64,000 bases of DNA from DASXRA01 sp035263725 (lineage in GTDB: Bacteria; Actinomycetota; Actinomycetes; Mycobacteriales; Jatrophihabitantaceae): NCBI GenBank assembly GCA_035263725.1, contig DATFRC010000045.1, forward strand, positions 1 to 64,000, read 5' to 3'. This document shows, piece after piece, positions 49,614 to 59,239 of the stretch. Position 1 is the stretch's first letter; every line of letters begins with the position of its first letter. A program made the position numbers and the translations under genes. The notes beneath the pieces were generated by a model. That model was not told where the DNA came from. It was given only the letters and a program-made list of their open reading frames with translations, and searched no databases.

Positions 49614-52600
49614 GTGCACCTCAAGTCGTTGACGCTCAGGGGATTCAAGTCCTTCGCGTCGGCCACCACACTCCGTTTCGAACCCGGCATCACGGCGGTC
49701 GTCGGGCCCAACGGAACAGGCAAGAGCAACGTCGTCGACGCCATCGCGTGGGTGCTCGGCGAGCAGGGTGCGAAGGCGCTGCGCGGCGGCAAGATGGAGG
49801 ACGTGATCTTTGCCGGCACCGCCGGCCGGCCACCGCTCGGGCGTGCTGAGGTCACCCTGACGATCGAGAACTCCGACGGAGCGTTACCGATCGACTACAC
49901 CGAGGTGTCGATCACTCGGCGGATGTTCCGCAACGGCACCAGCGAGTACGAGATCAACGGCAACTCGTGCCGGCTGCTGGACATTCAGGAGCTGCTTTCC
50001 GATTCCGGCATCGGTCGCGAGATGCACGTGATCGTCGGCCAGGGTCAGCTCGACGCCGTGCTGTCGGCACGCCCGGAAGATCGGCGCGGCTTCATCGAGG
50101 AGGCGGCTGGCGTCCTAAAGCACCGCAAGCGCAAGGAGAAGGCGCTTCGCAAGCTGGAGACGATGCAGGCCAACCTCACGCGGCTCACCGACCTGACCGC
50201 CGAGTTGCGCCGCCAGCTCAAGCCGCTGGGCAAGCAGGCCGAGATCGCGCGTCGTGCGGCCGGCATCCAGGCGGAGCTTCGCGACTCGCGGTTGCGGCTG
50301 CTCGCCGACGACCTGGTAGCACTGCGCGGCGAGCTCAACCGCGAGGTGGCCGACGAGGAGGCGATCCTGGCTCGGCGAGCCGGCGTCGAGGCGGCCCTCG
50401 CCGAGGTGCGGGCGCGCGAGTTGGCACTGGAACAGGCGATGGCCGCCGACGCGCCGCTGCTGGCCAGGGCCCAGGAAACCTGGTATCGGCTGTCGGCGCT
50501 GGAGGAGCGCTTCCGCGGCACCGCCTCGCTCGCCGCCGAGCGTGCCCGGCTGCTCGCCGCCGAGCAGGGCGATGTGCGCACCGGCCGCGAGCCCGAGGCG
50601 ATGGAGGCCGAGGCGAGCGAGATTCGCGAACGCGAGGCGGCTTTGTCGGCCGAGCTTTCCGGCTCGCGGGCGGGCCTCGCCGAGGCGGTGGCGCTCCGGC
50701 AGGAGCTCGAGGGCAGGCTCGCAGACGCCGAGCGTGCGCTGGTGACGGCGACCCGCGCCGTGGCCGACCGTCGCGAGGGGCTGGCCAAGCTCGCCGGGCG
50801 GGTGAACGCGCTGCGCACCCGCGCCGCTGCGGCGGCCGACGAGATCGCCCGTCTCAGCGCCGCCGCCGACGAGGCGCGCCATCGCGCCGGCGCCGCCGAG
50901 CAGGCGCTGGATCGGCTTCAGGCGGAGGTCGGCGTCCTCGACGAGGGCGAGGTCGGGCTTGACGAGCGGCATGAGCGGGCGCTGGCAGTGCACGAGCAGG
51001 CCGAGGCGCGCAAGCGCGAGCTCGCCCACGCCGAGCGGGAGGCAGAGCGCGAGCGTTCGACGTGGGCGGCTCGGCGCGACGCTCTCGCGCTCGGGCTGAC
51101 CCGTAAGGACGGCGCCGGTGCGCTGCTCGCCGCAGGGTCCCGGCTGCCCGGGGTGCTGGGATCCGTCGCCGCGCTGCTGACGGTCGAGAGCGGCCACGAG
51201 GCCGCGCTTGCCGCCGCGCTGGGGGCCGTCGCCGACGCGGTCGCGGTCGCCGCGCCGGAGGATGCCGTGGCTGCGCTGCGACTGCTGGGGGCGGACGACG
51301 CAGGGCGGGCCGGACTGGTCCTCGGCGGCGCGCCGGTGCGCATCGACCGTGCCGGCTGGCCGTCGCTGCCCCCGGACGCCGCGTGGGCGATCGACGTCGT
51401 GCGGGTACCCGATGCGCTGCGCGGTTCCGTCGGCAACGCGCTCGACCGGGTTGCCGTCGTGGCCGACCTGGACGTGGCGCGCCGGCTTGTAAGCGCGTAC
51501 CCGGACGTTCGCGCGGTGACCCGCGACGGCGACGTGCTGGGTACCGAGTGGGCGGCCGGCGGGTCGGCGTCGGCGCCGAGTGCCATCGAGGTCCAGGCCG
51601 CCGTCGACGAGGCGCAGCAGAAGGCCGACGAGGCACGCGCCCGGCACGAGCGGCTCTCCGCCGCGCTCGCCGAGGCCACGCAACGCGCCGAATCGCTGCG
51701 CCGTGATGTCGCGACGGCACTCAACGCCCTGAACGAGTCGGACGCCCGGCTTGCGGCTGTCGCGGCGCAGCTCGCCGAGCTGGGTCAGGCCGCCCGCTCC
51801 GCCACTGCTGAGGCGGCACGGCTCGAGCAGGCGCGGCTCGACGCCGAGCAGGCCCGCGACCGTGACCTCGCCGGGCTGACGGAACTGGAGGAGCGGCTGC
51901 ACGTCGCCGAGTCCGAACCCGGTGACGGCGAACCCGCAACAGACGAGCGGGACAGCCTCCAGAGCGATGTGGCGACCGCTCGGCAGGCCGAGATGGACGC
52001 CCGCCTCGCGGTGCGCACGTGCGAGGAGCGGGTCCGCGCGCTGGCGGGCCGGGCTGACCAGCTCGTCCGGGCCGCAGCGGTCGAACGCGACGCGCGCCGC
52101 CGCCAGGCGGCCGCCCGGCACGCCCGCGCTCGCGGCGCCGTGGTGGCGGCTGCAGTGCGTGACGCCGCACAGGCCGTGCTTGCGAAGATCGCCGTCTCGG
52201 TCGCCGCGGCGGCGACCGAACGCGACGAGGTGCAGCAGGCCCGCGTGGTGCGCGAGGGCGAGCTGCTCGCGGTACGCGGGGAGACGCGTCGCCTCGACGG
52301 GGAGCTGGACCGGCTCACCGACGCGGTGCATCGCGACGAGATCGCGCGTGCCGAGCAGCGGCTGCGCATCGAGCAGCTCGAGGCGCGCGCCGTAGCGGAG
52401 TTCGGGGTCGAGGTCGAGGCATTGCTCGCGGAATACGGCCCCGATCAGCCATGTCCACCCAGCGCGCAGGAGATGGCCGAACACGCGCAGGCCCGCGAGC
52501 GCGGCGAACAGGTCATCGCGCCGCAGCCAGGGCCGTTCGACCGCGCCAGCCAGGAGAAGCGGGCCGCCCGCGCCGAGCGAGATCTCGCGTTGCTGGGCAA

Positions 52601-53222
52601 GGTGAACCCGCTGGCTTTGGAGGAGTTCGCAGCGTTGGAGGAGCGGCACCAGTTCCTGTCGACGCAGCTTGAGGACCTCAAGGCGACGCGCCGCGACCTG
52701 CTGACGGTCGTCAAGGAGGTCGACGAGCGCATTCTCGAGGTGTTCACCAGCGCGTACCACGACGTCGCGCGCGAGTTCGAAACGGTGTTCGCGACGCTGT
52801 TCCCGGGCGGCGAGGGCCGCCTGATCCTGACCGATCCAGAAGACATGCTGCTGACCGGCATCGAGGTCGAGGCGCGACCGCCCGGTAAGAAGGTGCGCCG
52901 GCTCTCCCTGCTGTCCGGCGGTGAACGGTCGATGACGGCGGTGGCGCTGCTGGTCGCGATCTTCCGGGCGCGGCCCAGCCCGTTCTACGTCCTGGACGAG
53001 GTGGAGGCCGCGCTCGACGACTTCAACCTGGGCCGGCTCCTCGGCCTCATCGACGAGCTGCGCTCGAACAGCCAGGTCATCCTCATCACGCACCAGAAGC
53101 GGACCATGGAGATCGCCGACGCGCTGTACGGGGTGAGCATGCGCGGGGACGGCATCACCCAGGTAATCAGCCAGCGACTGCGCGACGTGGCCGAGGCGGA
53201 GCCGCTGGCGGCGATGGCATGA
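49614..53222 (+). CDS. smc: Chromosome segregation protein SMC
   Basis: A 1202-residue condensin ATPase. N-terminal head with Walker A GPNGTGKS (31-38); two long coiled coils; hinge domain about 500-660 (RLPGVLGSVAALLTVESGHE ...); and C-terminal head with signature LLSGGERSM near 1099-1107 and Walker B PFYVLDEVEAALDD. The GTG start has GGGAG upstream. Complete. It compacts and segregates the chromosome with ScpA/ScpB, which are not in this window. Followed by an L,D-transpeptidase and ftsY. Confidence 0.97.
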   Translation: MHLKSLTLRGFKSFASATTLRFEPGITAVVGPNGTGKSNVVDAIAWVLGEQGAKALRGGKMEDVIFAGTAGRPPLGRAEVTLTIENSDGALPIDYTEVSITRRMFRNGTSEYEINGNSCRLLDIQELLSDSGIGREMHVIVGQGQLDAVLSARPEDRRGFIEEAAGVLKHRKRKEKALRKLETMQANLTRLTDLTAELRRQLKPLGKQAEIARRAAGIQAELRDSRLRLLADDLVALRGELNREVADEEAILARRAGVEAALAEVRARELALEQAMAADAPLLARAQETWYRLSALEERFRGTASLAAERARLLAAEQGDVRTGREPEAMEAEASEIREREAALSAELSGSRAGLAEAVALRQELEGRLADAERALVTATRAVADRREGLAKLAGRVNALRTRAAAAADEIARLSAAADEARHRAGAAEQALDRLQAEVGVLDEGEVGLDERHERALAVHEQAEARKRELAHAEREAERERSTWAARRDALALGLTRKDGAGALLAAGSRLPGVLGSVAALLTVESGHEAALAAALGAVADAVAVAAPEDAVAALRLLGADDAGRAGLVLGGAPVRIDRAGWPSLPPDAAWAIDVVRVPDALRGSVGNALDRVAVVADLDVARRLVSAYPDVRAVTRDGDVLGTEWAAGGSASAPSAIEVQAAVDEAQQKADEARARHERLSAALAEATQRAESLRRDVATALNALNESDARLAAVAAQLAELGQAARSATAEAARLEQARLDAEQARDRDLAGLTELEERLHVAESEPGDGEPATDERDSLQSDVATARQAEMDARLAVRTCEERVRALAGRADQLVRAAAVERDARRRQAAARHARARGAVVAAAVRDAAQAVLAKIAVSVAAAATERDEVQQARVVREGELLAVRGETRRLDGELDRLTDAVHRDEIARAEQRLRIEQLEARAVAEFGVEVEALLAEYGPDQPCPPSAQEMAEHAQARERGEQVIAPQPGPFDRASQEKRAARAERDLALLGKVNPLALEEFAALEERHQFLSTQLEDLKATRRDLLTVVKEVDERILEVFTSAYHDVAREFETVFATLFPGGEGRLILTDPEDMLLTGIEVEARPPGKKVRRLSLLSGGERSMTAVALLVAIFRARPSPFYVLDEVEAALDDFNLGRLLGLIDELRSNSQVILITHQKRTMEIADALYGVSMRGDGITQVISQRLRDVAEAEPLAAMA

Positions 53223-53271
53223 AATGCGGGAACCGCTGCGCTGACTCAGCGACGTCGCGTACCTTGTCCGG

Positions 53272-54291
53272 GTGATTTCGAAGGCCCTCGCCTCCGCAAC
53301 GAGTCGTCAGCACTTCCTCGCGGTGGCCACGCTCGCGTTGGGGGCCGCCCTCGCGCTGGGCGCGTGCTCGTCGGGCAGCAGTAGCGCGGGGAACGCCACC
53401 AGCACGGCGCCGACCACTGCGGGCTCGTCGAATAGCGCCTCGACCGGCGCGACCACCAGCTCCGCCGCACCGTCGAAGACGTCGTCCAAGCCGGCGCCAC
53501 CCGCCCAGCCGGTCCACGTCAGCCTGTTCCAGGGCGACGGCCAGGTCTTCGGCGTCGGCATGCCGATCATCGCGCAGTTCTCGAAGAAGGTGACAAGCGC
53601 TCACGCGTTCGACAAGGCCGTCACCGTGAAGGTGAACGGGCAGCCGGCGGACGGCGCGTGGTTCTGGGTCAACTCGAACGACGGGTACGCCATGGAGGCC
53701 CACTACCGCATGGAGCACTACTGGCCGGCCCACGCGACGATCGAGATGAACATGCCGCTCAAGGGCCTGAGTGCGGGACCAGGGCTCGCGTACGACGACA
53801 GCCTGACGCTTCTGATGAAGACCGGGGCGGCGCACATCTCCCAGGTCAACGGGGGTTCGGAGCGCATGACCGTGAGTTCGGACGGGAAGATCGTCAGGAC
53901 CTTCCCGGTGTCGCTGGGCAAGGCCTCCACGCCCACGTACCTGGGCACCAAGGTGGTGGCGGCCAAGAAGAACCCACAGCTCATGATCGGCGGCGCGGAC
54001 GACCCGTACCGGATCAACGTGCCGTGGTCCGTGCGGATGACCAACTCCGGCGAGTTCATCCACGCAGCGGCGTGGAACACCGGCAACATCGGCAGCCGCA
54101 GCACGTCCCACGGGTGCACGAACCTGACGGTCGCCGACGCGAAGTGGTTCTACAACTTCTCGATCATCGGCGACGTGGCCACGTACGTGAACACCGGCAC
54201 GTCGAACGTCATGCCGTCGTGGGACGGCATCGGCGACTGGAACGTATCGTGGTCGGAGTGGGAGCAGGGCAACCTGCTCAAGAACAACTGA
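53272..54291 (+). CDS. L,D-transpeptidase lipoprotein (YkuD)
   Basis: A 339-residue lipoprotein: signal peptide with lipobox LGAC near 28-31, a Ser/Thr-rich linker, an Ig-like domain, and the YkuD catalytic domain. The active site TSHGCTN gives H280 and C282. Such enzymes make 3-3 crosslinks in peptidoglycan, as LdtMt2 does in mycobacteria. It lies 49 bp after smc in the same direction; this placement between smc and ftsY is not what I recall for mycobacteria. Confidence 0.92.
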   Translation: MISKALASATSRQHFLAVATLALGAALALGACSSGSSSAGNATSTAPTTAGSSNSASTGATTSSAAPSKTSSKPAPPAQPVHVSLFQGDGQVFGVGMPIIAQFSKKVTSAHAFDKAVTVKVNGQPADGAWFWVNSNDGYAMEAHYRMEHYWPAHATIEMNMPLKGLSAGPGLAYDDSLTLLMKTGAAHISQVNGGSERMTVSSDGKIVRTFPVSLGKASTPTYLGTKVVAAKKNPQLMIGGADDPYRINVPWSVRMTNSGEFIHAAAWNTGNIGSRSTSHGCTNLTVADAKWFYNFSIIGDVATYVNTGTSNVMPSWDGIGDWNVSWSEWEQGNLLKNN

Positions 54292-54404
54292 CCCGCGGCC
54301 TGGCACGATGCGCTGTGTGACCGAGCCTCGTAGGGTCGCATAAGGGCCGAGCACCACATATTGCCCGTAGCGATGAGCGCACGCGCTGCGAGCAGGGAGC
54401 CACA

Positions 54405-55541
54405 GTGACCGTCCTCTGGATCGTCCTTGCCATCGTCGTCGTCGCAGCGATCGCGACGACGGCGTTCGTCTTCGTCCGGGGCCGGAACAAGCCGCCTGCG
54501 GCGCCGACGGCGACCCCACCGGTCGAAACCGTGCCCGTGGAGGTGCCGCCGCCTGTTCCTGAGGTCGAGGTCCCTGAGGTCGAGGTTCCTGAGGTCGAGG
54601 TTCCTGAGGTCGAGGTCCCGGAGCCGACCGCCGGACGGCTGCAGCGCCTGCGCGCCCGGCTGGCCCGCTCGCAGTCGACGCTCGGCCGTGGCCTGCTCTC
54701 GGTGTTGTCCCGCGACCAGCTCGACGACGAGACGTGGGACGAAGTCGAGGAGGCGCTACTCGGTGCGGACGTAGGCGTCGGTGCGACGGCCGAGATCGTC
54801 GAGCGGCTGCGAACCCGGACGAAGGTGCTGGGCACCCGCAGCCCGGACGAGCTGCGCGCCCTGCTCGCCGACGAGCTGGTCACGGCGTTGCGGCCCGACC
54901 TCGATCGCACGCTTTCCACCACGCCGCACGACGGCAACCCTGCCGTAATGCTGGTCGTTGGGGTAAACGGCACGGGCAAGACCGCTACATGCGGCAAGCT
55001 CGCCCGGGTGCTCGTCGCCGACGGGCGCACGGTCCTGCTCGGTGCCGCGGACACGTTCCGCGCCGCGGCCGCCGACCAGCTGGCCACCTGGGGGTCGCGG
55101 GTAGGCGCGGAGACGGTACGCGGTCCGGAGGGCGGCGACCCGGCGAGCGTCGCGTTCGATGCGGTCCGCCGCGGCGCCGAAGAGCACGTCGACACCGTGG
55201 TGATCGACACCGCCGGGCGGCTGCACACGAAGACCGGACTCATGGACGAGCTGGGCAAGGTCAAGCGGGTCGTCGAACGACGTGGCCCGGTCTCGGAGAC
55301 GCTGCTCGTCCTCGATGCCACCACCGGGCAGAACGGCCTCGCGCAGGCACGCGTGTTCACCGAGGTGGTGGACGTAACGGGCATCGTGCTCACGAAGCTC
55401 GACGGCACCGCGAAGGGCGGGATCGTGATCAGCGTGCAGCGTGAGCTTGACGTCCCGGTCAAGCTTGTCGGCCTGGGCGAGGGGCCCGACGACCTGGCGC
55501 CGTTCGAGCCGAAGCAGTTCGTGGACGCTCTGCTCGGCTGA
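54405..55541 (+). CDS. ftsY: Signal recognition particle receptor FtsY
   Basis: A 378-residue membrane-associated GTPase that docks SRP. An N-terminal membrane segment (WIVLAIVVVAAIATTAFVFV) precedes a linker made of four VPEVE repeats and the NG domain. GTPase motifs: GVNGTGKTATCGKLA (from 186), DTAGRLHTKTGLMDE, TKLDGTAKGG. GTG start with GGGAG upstream. Complete. Confidence 0.96.
   Translation: MTVLWIVLAIVVVAAIATTAFVFVRGRNKPPAAPTATPPVETVPVEVPPPVPEVEVPEVEVPEVEVPEVEVPEPTAGRLQRLRARLARSQSTLGRGLLSVLSRDQLDDETWDEVEEALLGADVGVGATAEIVERLRTRTKVLGTRSPDELRALLADELVTALRPDLDRTLSTTPHDGNPAVMLVVGVNGTGKTATCGKLARVLVADGRTVLLGAADTFRAAAADQLATWGSRVGAETVRGPEGGDPASVAFDAVRRGAEEHVDTVVIDTAGRLHTKTGLMDELGKVKRVVERRGPVSETLLVLDATTGQNGLAQARVFTEVVDVTGIVLTKLDGTAKGGIVISVQRELDVPVKLVGLGEGPDDLAPFEPKQFVDALLG
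54555..54614 (+). repeat. Four tandem 15-bp repeats inside ftsY
   Basis: The unit GTTCCTGAGGTCGAG occurs four times head to tail (54555, 54570 with one T-to-C change, 54585, 54600) and encodes VPEVE each time. Near-identity at the DNA level points to recent duplication or slippage. The encoded acidic, Pro-spaced segment links the membrane anchor to the NG domain. Confidence 0.9.
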
Positions 55542-55586
55542 CCCGTCCTACGCTGACCCTGCGCAACGGTGCGCGAGGAGGATGCC

Positions 55587-56618
55587 ATGAAGGCGCTGTA
55601 CAAACCCGCGGCGGCACCCGGTCTGGAACTGGTGGAGCGTCCCGAACCGGTAGTCGGCGCGAACGACGTCAAGATCCGGGTATTGCGGACGGGCATCTGC
55701 GGCACCGACCTGCACATCGAGGCCTGGGACGATTGGGCGGCCGGCGCGGTGGATGCACCGCTGATCCCTGGCCACGAGTTCGCCGGCGAGGTCGTCGCGA
55801 TCGGAGACGGGGTACGCGACGTCCGGGTCGGCGACCTGGTGTCCGGCGAGGGACACATCGTCTGCGGCACGTGCCGCAACTGCCGGGCCGGGCGGCGACA
55901 CCTCTGCATCCGCACCGCGGGCCTCGGCGTCAACCGCGACGGCGCGTTCGCGGAATATGTCGTGATCCCGGAGAGCAACGCCTGGGTGCACCCAGCCGGC
56001 TTCGACCCGGACCTGGCGGCGATTTTCGATCCCTTCGGCAACGCCGTGCACACCGCGTTGCAGTTCCCGGTCGTGGGCGAGGACGTGCTGATCACCGGTG
56101 CCGGGCCGATCGGGCTGATGGCCGCCGCGGTGGTCCGCCACGTCGGCGCACGGTTCGTGGTGATCACCGACGTCAGCGAACCTCGGCTGGAACTGGCCCG
56201 GCACATGGGCGTAGACCTTGCGGTCAACGTCGCCACCAGCACCATCGCCGAGGCCCAGGAACAGCTCGGTCTGACCGAAGGGTTCGACGTCGGACTGGAA
56301 ATGAGCGGCCACCCGTCGGCGCTGCCCACCATGATCGACAACTTCACGCATGGCGCCAAGGTTGCGGTGTTGGGCCTGCCGGCCGCCCCGATCACCGTCG
56401 ACTGGGTCAAGGTCGTGACGCACATGATCACGATCCGAGGCGTGTACGGGCGCGAGATGTTCGAGACCTGGTACGCGATGAGCGCGCTGTTGCGCTCCGG
56501 CCTCGACATCAGTCCGGTGATCACCGATCGGTTCCCGGCCGCGCAGTGGCGGGAAGCGTTCGACACCTCGCGTGGCGGCAAGTGCGGCAAGGTCGTTCTC
56601 GACTGGACGGAGCTCTGA
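55587..56618 (+). CDS. tdh: L-threonine 3-dehydrogenase
   Basis: A 343-residue zinc-dependent dehydrogenase turning threonine into 2-amino-3-ketobutyrate. The catalytic zinc cysteine is in GICGTDLHIEAWDDWA, a segment typical of Tdh; the structural zinc site is GTCRNCRAGRRHLC; the NAD site is LITGAGPIGLMAAAVVRHVG. ATG 55587 follows GAGGAGG. It is 2 bp from kbl; the two make glycine and acetyl-CoA from threonine. Confidence 0.93.
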   Translation: MKALYKPAAAPGLELVERPEPVVGANDVKIRVLRTGICGTDLHIEAWDDWAAGAVDAPLIPGHEFAGEVVAIGDGVRDVRVGDLVSGEGHIVCGTCRNCRAGRRHLCIRTAGLGVNRDGAFAEYVVIPESNAWVHPAGFDPDLAAIFDPFGNAVHTALQFPVVGEDVLITGAGPIGLMAAAVVRHVGARFVVITDVSEPRLELARHMGVDLAVNVATSTIAEAQEQLGLTEGFDVGLEMSGHPSALPTMIDNFTHGAKVAVLGLPAAPITVDWVKVVTHMITIRGVYGREMFETWYAMSALLRSGLDISPVITDRFPAAQWREAFDTSRGGKCGKVVLDWTEL

Positions 56619-56620
56619 CG

Positions 56621-57799
56621 ATGTACGCGATCCGTGACGAACTGCAGACGACCCTTGACGAGATTCGGACAGCTGGGCTGTACAAGCACGAGCGCGAGCT
56701 CGCCTCGCCCCAGTCGGCGCATGTGCGCTCGAACGGCGCCGAAGTACTGAACTTCTGCGCGAACAACTACCTCGGACTGGCCGACCACCCGGTGATCGTC
56801 GACGCCGCCAAGAAGGCGCTCGACGAATGGGGCTTCGGCATGGCCAGCGTGCGCTTCATCTGCGGCACGCAGACGCAGCACACGCACCTCGAACGCCGCA
56901 TCTCAGCCTTCCTGCATACCGAAGCCACGATCCTCTACTCGTCCTGCTTCGACGCCAACGGCGGCGTGTTCGAGGTGCTGCTCGACGAACGCGACGCGGT
57001 GATCTCCGACGAACTGAACCATGCGTCGATCATCGACGGCATCCGGCTGTGCAAGGCGACCCGATACCGCTACCGCAACCGGGACATGGCCGACCTCGAG
57101 GCGCAGCTGGTGTCCGCGCGCGACGCGCGGCGCCGCCTCGTCGTCACCGACGGAGTGTTCTCCATGGACGGCTACTTCGCGCCGCTGGACGAGATTTGCG
57201 CGCTCGCGGAGCGGCACGACGCGCTTGTGATGGTCGACGACTCGCACGCCGTGGGGTTCATCGGCGCCACCGGGGCCGGTACTCCGGAGCGCTCCGGCGT
57301 GCAGGACCGGGTGGACATCGTCACCGGCACGCTGGGCAAGGCGCTCGGCGGTGCCTCCGGCGGGTACGTCAGCGCCGATGCCGAGATCGTCGAGCTGCTG
57401 CGGCAACGCTCCCGGCCGTACCTGTTCTCCAATGCGGTTGCGCCGGCGGTGGTGGCGGGGTCGCTGGCCGCTCTGGAGCTGGTGGCCGGCGGCGGCGAGC
57501 AGCGCGCGGCGCTTTCGCGCAACACCGAGGTGTTCCGGCGTCGCATGGCGGACGAGGGCTTCGATGTCCTGCCGGGCGAGCACCCAATCGTGCCCGTGAT
57601 GTTCGGCGACGCGGCGCTGGCGGCGCGGATCGCCGACGTGATGCTGGGCGAGGGTGTGTACGTGATCGCGTTCTCGTACCCGGTGGTCCCGAAGGGCAAG
57701 GCCCGCATCCGGGTGCAGCTGTCGGCTGCGCATTCCGAGGCAGACGTCGAGACATGCGTGCGGGCCTTCGTCGCGGCCCGCGCCAAGGTTTCCGGATGA
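56621..57799 (+). CDS. kbl: Glycine C-acetyltransferase (2-amino-3-ketobutyrate CoA ligase)
   Basis: A 392-residue PLP enzyme of the alpha-oxoamine synthase family. NNYLGLADHP, GMASVRFICGTQTQHTHLER, DELNHASIIDGIRLCKA, VDDSHAVGF and the PLP lysine in TGTLGKALGGASGGYV are all present. Works right after Tdh. Its stop overlaps the next start (ATGA). Confidence 0.95.
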   Translation: MYAIRDELQTTLDEIRTAGLYKHERELASPQSAHVRSNGAEVLNFCANNYLGLADHPVIVDAAKKALDEWGFGMASVRFICGTQTQHTHLERRISAFLHTEATILYSSCFDANGGVFEVLLDERDAVISDELNHASIIDGIRLCKATRYRYRNRDMADLEAQLVSARDARRRLVVTDGVFSMDGYFAPLDEICALAERHDALVMVDDSHAVGFIGATGAGTPERSGVQDRVDIVTGTLGKALGGASGGYVSADAEIVELLRQRSRPYLFSNAVAPAVVAGSLAALELVAGGGEQRAALSRNTEVFRRRMADEGFDVLPGEHPIVPVMFGDAALAARIADVMLGEGVYVIAFSYPVVPKGKARIRVQLSAAHSEADVETCVRAFVAARAKVSG

Positions 57800-58455
57800 T
57801 GCTGCTGATCGTCGGCGCCGGGCCGCGGCTCGGTGAGGCCGTCGCGCGCCGGTTCGGGCGCGGCGGCTACGACGTCGGCCTCATAGCCCGCGACGAGACG
57901 CGTCTGGGAGAGCTCGCCGAGCGCCTCAAGGACGCCGGGGTCACCGCCGGCTGGGCGGCCGCCGACATCGCCGACGCCGCCGCGCTCGCAGCGGCGATCG
58001 GCCGGCTCGTCGACCATGCCGGGGGCGTTGACGTGCTGCTGCACAACGCGTCCGCGTGGCGGGCGGCGCGGCCCCTCGAGACGACGGCGGACGAGCTGCT
58101 CGCCGATCTCGCGGTCGGGGCAACCAGCCTGCTGACCGCGGCGCAGGCGGTGGTGCCGGCGATGCGCGCGGCCGGCCTCGGCACCATCCTCGCCACCGGG
58201 TCCGGCGCCGCCGACGCCGCGACCCCCGACGCCGCCAGCCTGGGCGCGCAGAAGGCGGCAATGCGCGCTCTCGTCCGAGCACTGGACGCCGACCTGCGCG
58301 GCGACGGGATCCACTGCGCCACGGTCACCGTTCATGGGCTGATCAAGGACGGCACCCGCTTCGCCCCGGCGCGCATCGCCGATCTCTACGCCGAGCTGGT
58401 CGCTGAGACCGCCGGGCGGCCCGAGGCGTGGCGCACGGTTGTGGACCTCAAGTAG
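57796..58455 (+). CDS. Atypical short-chain dehydrogenase/reductase
   Basis: A 219-residue Rossmann protein: MMLLIVGAGPRLGEAVARRF (cofactor loop), DVLLHNASAWRAARPLETTA with an NAS in place of NNAG, ILATGSGAADAATPDAASLG, then AQKAAMRALVRAL. The usual YxxxK reads LxxxK, so the catalytic tyrosine is missing. It may be a noncatalytic or altered member. It overlaps kbl (ATGA), hinting at a link to threonine breakdown; converges on the TipA-like gene with an 8-bp overlap. Confidence 0.8.
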   Translation: MMLLIVGAGPRLGEAVARRFGRGGYDVGLIARDETRLGELAERLKDAGVTAGWAAADIADAAALAAAIGRLVDHAGGVDVLLHNASAWRAARPLETTADELLADLAVGATSLLTAAQAVVPAMRAAGLGTILATGSGAADAATPDAASLGAQKAAMRALVRALDADLRGDGIHCATVTVHGLIKDGTRFAPARIADLYAELVAETAGRPEAWRTVVDLK

Positions 58456-59221
58456 CTGCGCGATCAGCGTTCGCGGCGATCGCGTCGTGGACGTACCGCG
58501 CTAGTCCGGGCGCTACGTCCTCGTAGAGCTTGGCGAACCGTTCGTCGGCGACGTACATCTCGGCGAGGCCGCGGTGCAATTCGTAGCCGCAGTCGTAGAA
58601 CCAGCGGCTGATATACCGACGGTGCGCCTCGGCGAGATCCATGGCACGTGGGCTGTCCGGCGGCACACCGGAGCGAAGCGCCTCCGCGAAGTCGCGCAAC
58701 CCGGCATCGGCCTCGGCCTTGATCGCGCGCCACTCGTCCTTGCCGTACGTCGCGGTACGGCGGGTGGACTGCCGATACGCGTCGGTGTCGCCCCAGCGCT
58801 GCTCGGCCTCCTGCGCCCACTCGCCGCCAGGCTTGTCGGTGCCGAAGATTTCGAACTGCTCCTCGGGAGTCAGCGAAATACCCATCTGCTGGGCCTCCAT
58901 CTCCTTCTCTACTGCGGCGACCATCGCCGAAAGGCGCCCGATGCGCTCGCGCAGCAACGTGTGCTGGCGACGCAGGTGGCTAACCACATCCGGATCGGCG
59001 AGGATCGTGGCGATCTCGTCCAGCGCAAACCCGAGCTCGCGGTAAAACAGGATCCGGCGCAGTCGCGCCAGGTCCGCGTTCGCATAGACGCGGTAACCGG
59101 CTGCTGTGCGTCCGGTCGGCGACAGCAGCCCGATCTCGTCGTAGTGATGCAGCGTGCGCACGGTAACACCGGAGAGCTGCGCCACCTGTCCTACCGAGAA
59201 GCTCACGACCTCAGGCTGCAC
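58448..59221 (-). CDS. MerR-family regulator, TipA-like
   Basis: A 257-residue regulator. Residues 5-75 form the MerR winged helix (FSVGQVAQLSGVTVRTLHHY, GLLSPTGRTAAGYRVYANAD), then a coiled coil near 85-120 and a TipAS antibiotic-binding domain (about 130-250; AHRRYISRWFYDCGYELHRG, YVADERFAKLYEDVAPGLA). TipA proteins sense thiopeptide-like compounds and activate their own promoter. The ligand here is unknown. Its start is 18 bp before the pepN stop, and both read the same way. Confidence 0.88.
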   Translation of the reverse strand: MQPEVVSFSVGQVAQLSGVTVRTLHHYDEIGLLSPTGRTAAGYRVYANADLARLRRILFYRELGFALDEIATILADPDVVSHLRRQHTLLRERIGRLSAMVAAVEKEMEAQQMGISLTPEEQFEIFGTDKPGGEWAQEAEQRWGDTDAYRQSTRRTATYGKDEWRAIKAEADAGLRDFAEALRSGVPPDSPRAMDLAEAHRRYISRWFYDCGYELHRGLAEMYVADERFAKLYEDVAPGLARYVHDAIAANADRAAT

Positions 59222-59239
59222 CCTGACGTCACGTGAGGG

